Source: Limnohabitans sp. JirII-31 (GTDB taxonomy: Bacteria > Pseudomonadota > Gammaproteobacteria > Burkholderiales > Burkholderiaceae_C). From it: a DNA stretch of 64,000 bases. The stretch spans positions 62,001-126,000 of the forward strand of contig NZ_NESA01000001.1 in the NCBI RefSeq assembly GCF_002778315.1, read 5' to 3'. A program made the translations under genes and the position numbers. Positions within the stretch are counted from its first letter, which is position 1, and each line of letters opens with the position of its first letter. Shown piece after piece: positions 53,445 to 62,116 of the stretch. A model generated the notes under the pieces. It was not told the DNA's origin. It worked only from the letters and a program-made list of their open reading frames with translations, and searched no databases.

Positions 53445-53914
53445 GCGAGTTGCTCCAGCAGCAAGGCCATTTCCACGGCCACGCGGGCGGCGTCGCGGCC
53501 TTTGTCGGTTTGGCGAGCCACGGCTTGCTCTAAGTTTTCGGTGGTCAAAATCGCATTCGCAATCGGCACGTGGTAGTCCATGCCCACGCGGGTCACGCCG
53601 GCGCCCGACTCGTTGGCCACCAGCTCGAAGTGGTAGGTCTCGCCACGGATGATGCAACCCAAGGCGATCAGCGCGCTGAAGGGCTCGGGGTCTTCAATTT
53701 GGGCCAGCGCTGCCAGCGTGAGGGGCACTTCCAGTGCGCCGGGGACTTGCACCACGGTGATGCGCTCGTCGGCCACGCCCATGGCCTTGAGTTCGGCCAC
53801 GCAGGCTTCACGCAAGGTGTTGGTGATGTCTTCGTTGAAGCGGGCTTGGACAATGCCGATTTTCAGGCTGCTGCCGTCCAAGGTGGTGGTGCTGGCGAGG
53901 TTGGAGACAAACAT
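53441..53914 (-). CDS. ribH: 6,7-dimethyl-8-ribityllumazine synthase
   Basis: A 157-residue lumazine synthase, condensing the ribityl-pyrimidine with dihydroxybutanone phosphate. The V-P-G-A-L-E-V-P-L segment, [12 protein letters not shown] (active-site histidine) and the C-terminal D-K-G-R-D-A-A are conserved. It lies 19 bp after ribBA and overlaps nusB. Confidence 0.96.
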   Translation of the reverse strand: MFVSNLASTTTLDGSSLKIGIVQARFNEDITNTLREACVAELKAMGVADERITVVQVPGALEVPLTLAALAQIEDPEPFSALIALGCIIRGETYHFELVANESGAGVTRVGMDYHVPIANAILTTENLEQAVARQTDKGRDAARVAVEMALLLEQLA

Positions 53915-53933
53915 GTCAGAGGTTCCTTGAGAC

Positions 53934-55055
53934 TTATTCTTTGGCCAGATAGCCGACGATTTCGAGGCCGTAGCCGGTCATGCTGGGCATGCGACGCGGG
54001 TTGCCCAACAGGCGCATCTTGTGCACGCCGCAGTCACGCAAAATTTGCGCGCCCACACCATAGCTGCGCAAGTCCATGCGGCCACGCGATGGCCCATGGG
54101 CCGAGCGGGCGGTGCCGTCAAACTGGGCCAGCAACTGCTCGCCGCTTTCGCCACAGTTGAGCAACACCACCACGCCGGCGCCTTCTTGGGCAATGCGTTG
54201 CAGGCTCGAATCCAAGCCCCAGGAGTGCATGACACGGTTGGGCTCCAGCGCATCGAGTACCGAGAGGGGTTCGTGCACCCGGGCCAACACGTCTTGTTCT
54301 GCGCGCCAGCTGCCCTTGACCAAGGCCATGTGTACGGCACCGTTGGTCATGTCTTTGTAGGCATTGGCGGTGAACTCGCCGTGCGCTGTGTTCAGTGGGC
54401 GGCTGCCCACTTTTTGCACCAGCGACTCGGTGCGGCTGCGGTGGGCAATCAGGTCGGCGATGGTGCCAATCTTCAAACCGTGCTCGGCCGCAAACAGCTG
54501 CAAGTCGGGCAGACGGGCCATGGTGCCGTCGTCTTTCATGATTTCGCAAATCACCGAGGTGGGCGAGCAACCGGCCATGGCAGCCAAGTCGCAACCCGCT
54601 TCAGTGTGGCCTGCGCGCATCAACACGCCGCCGTCCACCGCTTGCAGCGGGAACACGTGGCCGGGTTGCACCAGATCACTGGGCTGTGTGCCTTTGGCCA
54701 CGGCTACTTCGATGGTGCGGGCGCGGTCAGCAGCGGAAATGCCGGTGGTCACGCCCTCGGCGGCTTCGATCGACACGGTGAACGCGGTGCTGTAGACCGT
54801 GCCGTTGCGTGCGGCCATGGGCGGCAGCTTTAAAAATTCGCAACGTTCACGGGTGAGCGTGAGGCAAATCAAGCCACGGCCAAAACGGGCCATGAAGTTG
54901 ATGGCTTCTGGCGTGACATGGTCGGCGGCAAGCACCAAGTCGCCTTCGTTTTCGCGGTCTTCTTCGTCCACCAAGATGACCATGCGGCCAGCTTTCATCT
55001 CGGCCACGATCTCTTCCACAGGCGAGATGGCCACGGGTGTCAAGGCAGTTGTCAT
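53934..55055 (-). CDS. ribBA: RibBA-type protein: DHBP synthase with a degenerate GTP cyclohydrolase II domain
   Basis: A 373-residue fusion. The N-terminal RibB domain (about 1-205) is intact, with [11 protein letters not shown] near residue 30 and the R-A-G-H-T-E-A substrate motif, so it should make 3,4-dihydroxybutanone 4-phosphate from ribulose 5-phosphate. The C-terminal half has the RibA fold remnant, but where GTP cyclohydrolase II carries the zinc cysteines after R-V-H-S-E it reads R-V-H-E-P-L-S-V-L and has none. GCHII activity is unlikely. A separate RibA must be elsewhere. Confidence 0.9.
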   Translation of the reverse strand: MTTALTPVAISPVEEIVAEMKAGRMVILVDEEDRENEGDLVLAADHVTPEAINFMARFGRGLICLTLTRERCEFLKLPPMAARNGTVYSTAFTVSIEAAEGVTTGISAADRARTIEVAVAKGTQPSDLVQPGHVFPLQAVDGGVLMRAGHTEAGCDLAAMAGCSPTSVICEIMKDDGTMARLPDLQLFAAEHGLKIGTIADLIAHRSRTESLVQKVGSRPLNTAHGEFTANAYKDMTNGAVHMALVKGSWRAEQDVLARVHEPLSVLDALEPNRVMHSWGLDSSLQRIAQEGAGVVVLLNCGESGEQLLAQFDGTARSAHGPSRGRMDLRSYGVGAQILRDCGVHKMRLLGNPRRMPSMTGYGLEIVGYLAKE

Positions 55056-55714
55056 TGGGGTGCTTTCAAAGAGGTGTCTACGCGCAGCATGCGTTCAACG
55101 TAACGCGCCACGGTGTCAATTTCAAGGTTCACCGTGCTGCCTGCTTGCAGGCTGCCGAGGGCGGTGTTCTCAACGGTGTGAGGAATGAGGTTGATGCTGA
55201 TCTCTGAACCGCGCAAACCCAGGGGTCCCGCGGCATCGAAAAAGTCTTGCACCTGGTTGACCGTCAGGCTCACGCCGTTGACGGTGATCGAGCCTTTGTA
55301 CGCCAGGTACTTGGCGAGCTCGGGCGGCGCCATGATGCGCAGCTCCCAGCTTTCGCCCACGCGCTCAAAGTGGCTGACTTGGCCGATGCCATCGACATGG
55401 CCGGACACGATGTGCCCGCCCAAGCGGTCGTGGGCCCGCAAAGCTTTTTCGAGGTTGACGCGCCCAAGCTGCGCTAAGCCGCTGGTGCGGGCCAGCGATT
55501 CGGCAGAGATGTCAATCGTGAACTGGTGGTGGAGGGGGTCAAACGTGGTGACGGTCATGCATGCGCCGTTCAAAGCGATGCTGTCACCCAAGCCCACGTC
55601 GTCGAGGTACCCGGCAGGGGCCTCGATGGTGAGGCGCTTGCCGTGGTTTAAAGAGCTTCCCAGGTCGTGAACTGCGGTGATGCGCCCCACGCCGGTGATG
55701 ATTCCGGTGAACAT
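55052..55714 (-). CDS. ribE: Riboflavin synthase (alpha chain)
   Basis: A 220-residue protein with two tandem lumazine-binding barrels, starting [10 protein letters not shown] and repeating in the second half. It dismutates two lumazines to riboflavin. The second repeat shows [13 protein letters not shown]. The gene overlaps ribBA by four bases. No FMN riboswitch is seen in the 28-bp gap to ribD. Confidence 0.95.
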   Translation of the reverse strand: MFTGIITGVGRITAVHDLGSSLNHGKRLTIEAPAGYLDDVGLGDSIALNGACMTVTTFDPLHHQFTIDISAESLARTSGLAQLGRVNLEKALRAHDRLGGHIVSGHVDGIGQVSHFERVGESWELRIMAPPELAKYLAYKGSITVNGVSLTVNQVQDFFDAAGPLGLRGSEISINLIPHTVENTALGSLQAGSTVNLEIDTVARYVERMLRVDTSLKAPQ

Positions 55715-55742
55715 CCTGCTATTTTCGCAGGTTTATCGCGCC

Positions 55743-56843
55743 TCACCGCTGGATTCGGGCCAATATCCTTAGATCGGGACCAATTTGTGTGAACTCATGG
55801 AAATCTAGGGCCAGAGCTTCTTGCAGGTTTGACAAGGGTCCCAGGTTGCTCATGCCGCGTCCTTGGCCAATCAAGAGGGGCGCCATGTAGACCAGCAACT
55901 CGTCCACCAAGCCCGCGCGCAACAGCGAGCCATTGAGTTTATGGCCTGCTTCTACATGCAACTCGTTGACGCCGCGTTGCGCCAGGTCGTGCAGCATGTG
56001 GGCCAAATCGACTTTGCCGGTGGCGTCGCTCAGGCAGCTCACGCTGGCGGCTTGGGCCTCTAAGGCGCGGCGTTTCTCGGCATCGTCTTGTGCAGCGTAG
56101 AACCACACCGGGCGTTGCGGGCCAAACAGCTTGGCATTGAGCGGCGTTTCCAAGCGGCTGTCGACCACCACCAAGCTGGGTTGGCGCGGTGTGGCAACGG
56201 CACGCACGTCCAACTGCGGGTCGTCTTCCAGCACGGTGCCAATGCCGGTCAGCACGGCGCAGGCACGGGCCCGCCAGGCGTGGCCGTCTTGGCGCGCGGC
56301 GTCGTGGGTGATCCACTGGCTCTGGCCATTGGTCAATGCGGTTTGGCCGTCGAGCGAGGCGGCGATTTTCATGCGCACCCAGGGCATGCCGTGCTGCATG
56401 CGCTTGAAAAAACCAATGTTGAGTTCGCGTGCTGCATCGGCCATCAAACCCACGTCCACCTGCACGCCCGCAGCGCGCAAGCGCGCCACGCCTTGGCCCG
56501 CCACCTGGGGGTTGGGGTCTTGCACGCTGGCCACCACGCGTTGGATGCCCGCTTGAACCAGCGCATCGCAACACGGGCCGGTGCGGCCTTGGTGGCTGCA
56601 AGGCTCCAGCGTGACATACGCCGTGGCACCTTGCACCGAGTGGCCCCTCGCCTGGGCATCGCGCAAGGCCATGACCTCGGCATGGGCCTGGCCCGCCGCT
56701 TGGGTGTGGCCGCTGCCCAGCACCACGCCTTCGGCGCTGGTGATGACGCAACCAACCCGTGGGTTGGGTGAGGTGAGGTACAGCGCCTGCTCAGCCAAGG
56801 CCAAGGCCTGGGCCATGTGGGCGGTGTCAGTGGGGGAGATCAT
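55743..56843 (-). CDS. ribD: Bifunctional riboflavin biosynthesis deaminase/reductase RibD
   Basis: A 366-residue RibD. The N-terminal deaminase domain has the zinc motif H-A-E-V and P-C-S-H-Q-G-R-T-G-P-C-C at about residues 55-95. The C-terminal reductase domain (about 150-366) shows R-M-K-I-A-A-S-L-D-G-Q and the NADPH-binding E-A-G-H-K-L-N-G-S-L-L. It is first of the ribD-ribE-ribBA-ribH-nusB series and lies 30 bp downstream of hipA. Confidence 0.95.
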   Translation of the reverse strand: MISPTDTAHMAQALALAEQALYLTSPNPRVGCVITSAEGVVLGSGHTQAAGQAHAEVMALRDAQARGHSVQGATAYVTLEPCSHQGRTGPCCDALVQAGIQRVVASVQDPNPQVAGQGVARLRAAGVQVDVGLMADAARELNIGFFKRMQHGMPWVRMKIAASLDGQTALTNGQSQWITHDAARQDGHAWRARACAVLTGIGTVLEDDPQLDVRAVATPRQPSLVVVDSRLETPLNAKLFGPQRPVWFYAAQDDAEKRRALEAQAASVSCLSDATGKVDLAHMLHDLAQRGVNELHVEAGHKLNGSLLRAGLVDELLVYMAPLLIGQGRGMSNLGPLSNLQEALALDFHEFTQIGPDLRILARIQR

Positions 56844-56873
56844 GTGGCAATTATCTGTGCAGGGGTGTCTGGC

Positions 56874-58130
56874 TCAGCCGATCATGGAGAGTGCCAACCC
56901 ACAGTTGCGCTCGATCACGCCGGTGATGGTCTGCACCAGCTCATGCTCGGTGGCTGTGAAGGGGTGGATGGCCATGGCTTGTTGTGTGACCTTTGCCCAT
57001 GCGGTGGGTACATCGGTGGCCATTTTTTTGAACAGGCGCAAGCTGGGCTTGACGCCAAACCCGCAGTCGTCACACAACGCTTCCCATGAGTGAGCGCCAA
57101 TGCGGGGGTAGGTGTCATCGTCACCGATGTAGAGCGCCAAGCGGTCGTCGCCATAGGCCTGCACGCACAACAGGTCATAAAAAGGGGCCAGGGCGTAACC
57201 CGTCTCGTCGATCAACACCGAGATGTTCTTGGCGTGGGCGTCGCTGTTGCCAATCAAATAATTCAGCATGACCCAGCGCTGAAAACTCAACAGGTCTTTG
57301 GCTGGCAGCTGCAACGCGCGCAAGGCGTGTGCTATTTTTTTCAGACTGACCAAGCCCCCTTGCCGTTCGTACTTCCAGTCAGAGCCCACGCCCAAGAGCT
57401 GGCAAGCGTCGATCTGATGCATGCAGACGATGTGACCGTCGACCACTTGGCGGTCGTAGCGTTGCACGATGTAAAGCGTCTCGGGCAAGTGCAGCAGATG
57501 GACCTCTGGCACTGGCAACTGGATTGCCCGGGCCAACTTCATGCACAGGTATTCGTTGACGGCGCTGGGTGTGAAATGGGGCAGACGGGAGTCTGGTTTG
57601 GCAATGTGCGTGGTGGGCGAGCTGCCCACGCTGTCGTAGAGCTGGGCCCGTTGTGCGTCGTAGCGCAAGCCCATTTTGTCTTGCGCGCCAGGCAGCGACA
57701 TGCTGCTTTGCGGGTTGGCCAAAAGCAGCGGTTTGCTGTGGTGACGTTGTTGAAGGCGTTGGCGCAAGGTGTCTGGGCTCAACACGCTGTATTGCTGCAA
57801 AGTCTGAGGTGCTTGGCCCTCGGGCAACACCGACAACACACCCGGCAACTCGGCACCGAGCTGGCCGACGACTTCAAAGGCACTGGCGTTGCGCAGTTGG
57901 ATGGCGTTGAGAATTTCTTCCAAGGGCGCACCCTCGGGCAACAGGTTGGCAAAAAAGGTTTTGACGGCTTCGCCTCGATAGGGCGTTGCGCTCAACGCAA
58001 ATTGCGGGGCCAGCACATAGGCGCACGAGGAGGCCAGCCACTGGGGGTCGTATTGAAAAATGTATTGCCCGGCCTCATGCCCAAACCACCCCATGGCTTG
58101 CGCATTGGCCCAAACGCGCAGCCGAATCAT
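56874..58130 (-). CDS. hipA: HipA-type serine/threonine kinase toxin
   Basis: A 418-residue HipA. The couple_hipA N-terminal domain (about 1-110) is followed by the kinase: P-loop-like L-P-G-A-Q-D-K-M-G (147-155), ATP lysine in H-I-A-K-P-D, the catalytic loop G-N-S-D-A-H-A-K-N (294-302) and the metal motif F-Y-D-L-L (317-321). HipA of E. coli phosphorylates GltX and induces persistence. Active residues look intact. Its start overlaps the hipB stop by four bases, as in other hip modules. It sits upstream of the riboflavin genes in the same direction. Confidence 0.92.
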   Translation of the reverse strand: MIRLRVWANAQAMGWFGHEAGQYIFQYDPQWLASSCAYVLAPQFALSATPYRGEAVKTFFANLLPEGAPLEEILNAIQLRNASAFEVVGQLGAELPGVLSVLPEGQAPQTLQQYSVLSPDTLRQRLQQRHHSKPLLLANPQSSMSLPGAQDKMGLRYDAQRAQLYDSVGSSPTTHIAKPDSRLPHFTPSAVNEYLCMKLARAIQLPVPEVHLLHLPETLYIVQRYDRQVVDGHIVCMHQIDACQLLGVGSDWKYERQGGLVSLKKIAHALRALQLPAKDLLSFQRWVMLNYLIGNSDAHAKNISVLIDETGYALAPFYDLLCVQAYGDDRLALYIGDDDTYPRIGAHSWEALCDDCGFGVKPSLRLFKKMATDVPTAWAKVTQQAMAIHPFTATEHELVQTITGVIERNCGLALSMIG

Positions 58131-58474
58131 GGCTGATGCGCCTCGGTGGGTGAGTCTGCGGCAGATTCAGTGCTCAGGACGATTTGTGCCTCCGACACGC
58201 CGTAGTCCGCTCTGAGGGGGGCTTGTTTGGAACGCCGGGTGTTTGCTTGTGCGGTGACCTGAAAACCCTGGGCTTGCAGACTCAGGCCGAGGCCATTGAT
58301 GAGCTGGACCAGCTTACCCAAGCTGCAATTCTGAGGGCTGGACTCTGCATCACGGATGAAAGACACGCTCACACCGCAAGCGGCGGCGGCAGCCTCACGC
58401 GACAACTGTTGACGTTTGCGCTCAGCGGCCAAGGCAGCGGCCAAGGAGGGCAGTGTGCTGTTTTCAATTTTCAT
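58127..58474 (-). CDS. hipB: HipB-type antitoxin, HTH repressor
   Basis: A 115-residue XRE-family protein: a Cro/C1 helix-turn-helix between about residues 12 and 68 (A-A-E-R-K-R-Q-Q-L-S-R-E-A-A start, V-S-V-S-F-I-R-D-A-E recognition region) and a disordered, charged C-terminal tail. HipB neutralises HipA and represses the operon. The leader carries a consensus-like promoter with several palindromes. Confidence 0.9.
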   Translation of the reverse strand: MKIENSTLPSLAAALAAERKRQQLSREAAAAACGVSVSFIRDAESSPQNCSLGKLVQLINGLGLSLQAQGFQVTAQANTRRSKQAPLRADYGVSEAQIVLSTESAADSPTEAHQP

Positions 58475-58481
58475 ATTTGCT

Positions 58482-58545
58482 CCTGATAGGACAAATTATT
58501 TGTTTTCTTAAGCAGTATTATGATTTTTTGACCTCAAAAGGTCAA
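58482..58545 (-). promoter_or_regulatory. hipBA promoter with palindromic operators
   Basis: On the minus strand a -35 box TTGACC (58545-58540) and -10 box CATAAT (58522-58517) are separated by 17 bp. The -35 lies within the inverted repeat TTGACCT-N4-AGGTCAA (58528-58545). Downstream are a perfect 13-bp palindrome ACAAATTATTTGT (58491-58503) and CCTGATAGG (58482-58490), the latter at the ribosome-binding site. These are good candidates for HipB binding and strong autorepression. Confidence 0.65.
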
Positions 58546-58617
58546 TTTAATGATGTTGATTGATGGCGTCGGCAAAATTGTTCTTTCAGGGGCAATGGTT
58601 GGCGTCTGGCCGTGCCT

Positions 58618-59055
58618 TCAACGCCCCCAACACTGCGCCACGCTGAGCGACGCGTTGACCACCCCGCGCACGCCCGTGTGTGTGAGCGTGAAGCTGCCAC
58701 AGGCGTCGCCCACTTGCGCTCCGGTGGGTGTGGCGGTGAGGGTGAAGCCTTGCGCGCTGCTGGCAAGGCTGAGTTGGTAGCGCAGGCCTTCGGCTTGCAG
58801 CACGCTGGTGGGCACGTCTGCTGCTGCGGGGTAGCTGCCGTTGGCGCTGGCGGCGCGCTCTAGCCAATGGGCGGCTTGCAGCAAGGCGGTGCGGGCTTGG
58901 GCGCGTTGGCTGCGTTGCAGCAACTGTTGGTAGTTGGGCCAGGCCCAGCCCACCAAGACAGCGATGCAGGCCAAGGCGATCAACAGCTCGATCAAGCTAA
59001 AGCCGTGTTGAGCCACCGCAGTGTGAGGGCGCAGGTGATGTGCAGGTGTTGTCAT
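58618..59055 (-). CDS. pilE: Type IV pilin PilE-like
   Basis: A 145-residue type IV pilin. The prepilin leader ends in Q-H-G before the N-methylated Phe (F-S-L-I-E-L-L-I-A-L, with Glu5), followed by a hydrophobic helix to about residue 40 and a globular domain. Two cysteines near the C-terminus (G-D-A-C-G and A-Q-C-W) can form the D-loop disulfide. The ATG at 59055 is used; the open frame upstream overlaps pilX. It is the last of five pilin-like genes. Confidence 0.88.
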   Translation of the reverse strand: MTTPAHHLRPHTAVAQHGFSLIELLIALACIAVLVGWAWPNYQQLLQRSQRAQARTALLQAAHWLERAASANGSYPAAADVPTSVLQAEGLRYQLSLASSAQGFTLTATPTGAQVGDACGSFTLTHTGVRGVVNASLSVAQCWGR

Positions 59056-59072
59056 GTTCAGTCGTTCCCAGC

Positions 59073-59738
59073 TTAGTCGGCCAGCACCTGCCAGCTGTGC
59101 CAAGTGCCGCCGCCCGTGCTGCCCGGCACCGGGCTGGCGGGGGCCGACCACAGGGCTTGCAACACCACCGCTGTGCCGGGCAGAACCCCGCGTGCCAGCA
59201 CGGTGATGCGGTAGACAAACGGCGCGCTGGCGTTGAGGGGCGTGGCATCGACCAGCACCTCCACCCAGTACCAGGTGGTGTTGGCGCCGTAAGGGGTGTC
59301 GGCGCCGCTCAGAGGCCAGGCGGCGTTGGTCATGGCTTGCCATTCGCTGGCGCTACGGGTGGGCGCACCGCTGGGTGCGCAGATGCCGCTCACACAGGCT
59401 TGTGCGCCCAGGCGTTGGCGCAAGGTGTCGCGCTCGCTCAGGCTGGTGGGGAAGAACGCATGCGTTTGCGCGTTGTTGCCCGGTGTATGGCGCGGGTTGA
59501 TATTGCCCTGCGCGTCGGTGGCTGCGCCCAAGATGTCTTGCAGCGCCAAGGGCAGGGCGGCTTCGGCGCTGTGTTGGGTGCGCAGCAGGTCGGCCTCGGC
59601 GTTGAGCAGCCACTCGGTGCCGCGCAGGTTGCGCCAGCCTGTCAACGCGGCCAGGCCCACCAAGGCCAACACGGCCATCACGGTGGGCAAGGCCAGCCCC
59701 AAGCTGCGTTTCGGGTAGGAGCGCATGCGGTAGCTCAC
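59073..59738 (-). CDS. pilX: Type IV pilus assembly protein PilX-like
   Basis: A 221-residue PilX-type minor pilin component. It has a short basic N-terminus, then a hydrophobic helix (L-G-L-A-L-P-T-V-M-A-V-L-A-L-V-G-L) beginning near residue 15. The class lacks a strict Glu5 and is recognised by context. A GTG start at 59738 overlaps the pilW stop in GTGA form; an ATG at 59726 is the alternative. pilY1, which normally follows pilX, is missing. Confidence 0.75.
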   Translation of the reverse strand: MSYRMRSYPKRSLGLALPTVMAVLALVGLAALTGWRNLRGTEWLLNAEADLLRTQHSAEAALPLALQDILGAATDAQGNINPRHTPGNNAQTHAFFPTSLSERDTLRQRLGAQACVSGICAPSGAPTRSASEWQAMTNAAWPLSGADTPYGANTTWYWVEVLVDATPLNASAPFVYRITVLARGVLPGTAVVLQALWSAPASPVPGSTGGGTWHSWQVLAD

Positions 59739-60469
59739 GGCAGCACGCCCACATGGTTGCGCAGGGTGAAGGTGCGGCGCAGCACGCGTCGGCTCAAACC
59801 GTCTGCAGCCACGGTTTCGCCCTGGCAGCCCAGGCTGGCGGTGTTGCGTGTGGCGTTGGGCTGGCTGCTGACCCAGCGCATGCACACTTCGATGGCCAGC
59901 ACTTGGCGCATGTCGCTGACTTGGGCCGCCGTTTTCCATTGAATGGTTTGGTTGGCACCGGCTTGGGCGTAGCGCACTTGCAGGTCTTCCACGCCTTCGG
60001 CCAAGGCTTGGTAGGTGCTGCCGCTCAGGCGCAGGTCTTTGCAGGTGAGTTCTTTTTTGGTGTTGAGCTGGTAGTTGTTGAGCACCAGTGCGTCGCTGCC
60101 TGCATGGTTGCCTTGGCAGTCGTAAGGGTTCAGGCTGTGCCAGTGACCCAGGCTCACGCTGTCGGTGCGGGTGCCCTCAGTGCCTTGCAGATCGGGTTGG
60201 CTGTTGTCGTGCGGCGCTGTGCGTTGCACCTGTTGACCATCGGCTGTGGTGCTGACTTGCGCGGCACCCGCCATCTGAGCTTGGATGCGCAGGTTGCGCA
60301 GTGCGACACGGGCGTTGTGGTGCAGCGCATCGACCGCTTCAAAGGCGGCCCACGATTGGCGGCTAACGTTGTAGCTGGCCACGGCGCTCAGCATCACAGC
60401 CAAGCCCACGGCCAAGCCCACCAGAAGTTCGGGCAGGGTGTGGCCGCGAGTCAGCATGGTGCTCACCAT
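59735..60469 (-). CDS. pilW: Type IV pilus assembly protein PilW
   Basis: A 244-residue minor pilin with the prepilin motif T-R-G-H-T-L-P-E-L-L-V-G-L and a hydrophobic helix to about residue 38. The globular part ends in a region (L-A-I-E-V-C-M-R-W) shared by PilW proteins. The ATG at 60469 overlaps pilV; GTG at 60466 would give a GTGA overlap. Confidence 0.83.
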   Translation of the reverse strand: MVSTMLTRGHTLPELLVGLAVGLAVMLSAVASYNVSRQSWAAFEAVDALHHNARVALRNLRIQAQMAGAAQVSTTADGQQVQRTAPHDNSQPDLQGTEGTRTDSVSLGHWHSLNPYDCQGNHAGSDALVLNNYQLNTKKELTCKDLRLSGSTYQALAEGVEDLQVRYAQAGANQTIQWKTAAQVSDMRQVLAIEVCMRWVSSQPNATRNTASLGCQGETVAADGLSRRVLRRTFTLRNHVGVLP

Positions 60470-60951
60470 GCGGGCCGAAAGAACAAACGCCAACAGCTCA
60501 TGGCGCTCGGGCAAGCGGGGCTGCCCCACGCGGTGTCGGTGCGGTAGCTCTCGCCGCTGTCGTGCCAGGCCACCATCACACCCCACCAACCGCTTTGGCC
60601 GCTGAGGGCAAACACGGTGGCATCGCCTTGTGGCAGCTGTGTGCTCAGGGTCTGTTGCAGTTGCGCCATGTCCCATTGGGCCAAGTCGCTGCGGGTGCAG
60701 GCCAGGGCGGTGCAGTCGGTCGTGGCGCTACGGGCGGTAGTGCTCCACGTGCGTGTGTACAGCGCGGCTTGGCTGGCGTTGAGGCGCATGCGCTCGGCCA
60801 GGTCGTCTGCCAGCCCCATGGCGATGCTGCGGTTGACCTGCTGGCGTTGGGTTTGCAAGCCGATTTGTTGCAACCACAGCGCGGCCAGCACGCCAGAGGC
60901 CAACAGCAGCAAGGCCATGAGCGCTTCCAGCAGCGCCACACCGTGGTGCAT
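60463..60951 (-). CDS. pilV: Type IV pilus modification protein PilV
   Basis: A 162-residue minor pilin starting M-H-H-G-V-A-L-L-E-A-L-M-A-L, i.e. a very short leader with cleavage after Gly4 and Glu5 of the mature form. The hydrophobic helix and Q-Q-I-G-L-Q-T-Q-R-Q continuation are PilV-like. The upstream open frame overlaps fimT and lacks pilin character, so the ATG at 60951 is used. Confidence 0.83.
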   Translation of the reverse strand: MHHGVALLEALMALLLLASGVLAALWLQQIGLQTQRQQVNRSIAMGLADDLAERMRLNASQAALYTRTWSTTARSATTDCTALACTRSDLAQWDMAQLQQTLSTQLPQGDATVFALSGQSGWWGVMVAWHDSGESYRTDTAWGSPACPSAMSCWRLFFRPAW

Positions 60952-60956
60952 GTGCT

Positions 60957-61478
60957 TCAACTGCACGAGGTCCCCAAGACCGTGCGAATGCGCCCGGTGT
61001 TGTTGAGGCACAGCGAATAGGCCACGCTGAGGCTGGGGTTGCGCGAGCCCACCGTCCAGCGGTCGCCCACGCCACCCAACTCGCCTTGGCGGCTGATGGT
61101 CAGCGCACTGGTCTTGGTGTAGCTCACCAACAAGGGGGTGTGCAGCGGGGTGACTTGCAAGGTTTGGCTGCCGTCGGCGAGTTGCAACTGCCAGCCGCAA
61201 CTCCAGTCGGAGCCCACTGCGGTGGCCCAAGTGCAATCGCTCAATCGTGCCAAGCGCAGTGCTTGGCCCAGTTGCAGTGCCCGCACACGTGCGCTTTGCA
61301 AGTCGTTGTGCAGTTGGTCACGGGCCAGTTCGGCCCGCGTTCGCTCCAGCACGCGTTGCATGCTGGGCACCGCCAGCAGGCCGACCCAGCCGAGCACTGC
61401 CAACACCAGCAGCAACTCCACCAAGGTGAAGCCCTGGTGCGCGTGCCTGTGAGAATGAAAAATGCCCAGCGTTTGCAT
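60957..61478 (-). CDS. fimT: GspH/FimT-family minor pseudopilin
   Basis: A 173-residue GspH/FimT protein. The His-rich leader (H-S-H-R-H-A-H-Q-G) precedes the cleavage site and F-T-L-V-E-L-L-L-V-L helix with Glu5. Cysteines at D-C-T-W, W-S-C-G-W and the C-terminal L-C-L/T-S-C-S are typical. It is first in the minor pilin set; a methionine six codons upstream (61496) is another possible start. Confidence 0.83.
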   Translation of the reverse strand: MQTLGIFHSHRHAHQGFTLVELLLVLAVLGWVGLLAVPSMQRVLERTRAELARDQLHNDLQSARVRALQLGQALRLARLSDCTWATAVGSDWSCGWQLQLADGSQTLQVTPLHTPLLVSYTKTSALTISRQGELGGVGDRWTVGSRNPSLSVAYSLCLNNTGRIRTVLGTSCS

Positions 61479-61531
61479 GCAGCAAATGCTAGGCATCTGG
61501 GGGAGTGCGGCGCGTTGCCGCCACTCGAAAA

Positions 61532-61981
61532 TTATTTGCGAACTTCGTCGACCAAGCTCTTGAAATCGTCGATGTCTTCAAAGCTGCGGTAGACGCTGGC
61601 AAAGCGGATGTAAGCCACTTTGTCGAGTTTTTTCAGCTCGCGCATGACCAGTTCACCAATGCGGGTGGAGGGCACTTCGCGCGCGCCGAGGCTGAGCAGT
61701 TTTTCTTCGATGCGTTCAATCGCGTTGTCGACTTGTTCCGTGCTGACCGGGCGTTTGCGCAGGGCCAGACTCATGGAGTCGAGCAGTTTGTGGCGTTGGT
61801 AGTCGATGCGTCGCCCGTCTTTTTTGACGATGTTGGGAAAGCTCACATCGATGCGCTCGTAGGTGGTGTAGCGCTTGTCGCAGGCACCGCATTGGCGGCG
61901 ACGGCGGATGGAGTCGCCGTCTTCAGACATGCGGGTCTCCACCACTTGGGTTTCAAGGTGACCGCAGAAGGGGCATTTCAT
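61532..61981 (-). CDS. nrdR: Transcriptional repressor NrdR
   Basis: A 149-residue NrdR that represses ribonucleotide reductase genes when (d)ATP binds. The zinc ribbon has four cysteines (M-K-C-P-F-C and Q-C-G-A-C), followed by R-R-R-Q-C and the ATP-cone domain (D-G-R-R-I-D-Y and on). It usually follows glyA in betaproteobacteria, and here too glyA is the upstream neighbour, but 558 bp of repeats separate them. Confidence 0.95.
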   Translation of the reverse strand: MKCPFCGHLETQVVETRMSEDGDSIRRRRQCGACDKRYTTYERIDVSFPNIVKKDGRRIDYQRHKLLDSMSLALRKRPVSTEQVDNAIERIEEKLLSLGAREVPSTRIGELVMRELKKLDKVAYIRFASVYRSFEDIDDFKSLVDEVRK

Positions 61982-62040
61982 GGGGTGTTGTCTCGCTTTG
62001 GTTTGTTGGCGATTGTGCTTGTGGTTTTGTCTTTGCCCTT

Positions 62041-62106
62041 GCCTTTGCCTTTGCCTTTGCCTTTGCCTTTGCCTTTGCCTTTGCCTTTGCCTTTGCCTTT
62101 GCCTTT
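62041..62106. repeat. Hexanucleotide microsatellite (GCCTTT)11
   Basis: Eleven perfect tandem GCCTTT units, with two imperfect units before them (62029-62040). On the nrdR-sense strand it reads (AAAGGC)n, purine-rich with Shine-Dalgarno-like AAGG cores. The nearest edge is 60 bp upstream of the nrdR start codon. All frames through it are open (Lys-Gly, Lys-Ala or Arg-Gln on one strand), which explains several spurious open frames. Slipped-strand changes in copy number are expected. Confidence 0.95.
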
Positions 62107-62116
62107 GCTGTGCTCG

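Noticed and set aside
55715-55742. FMN riboswitch in front of the riboflavin genes
   Set aside because: The gaps in the ribD-ribE-ribBA-ribH series are far too short, and no RFN-type conserved segments were seen before ribD.
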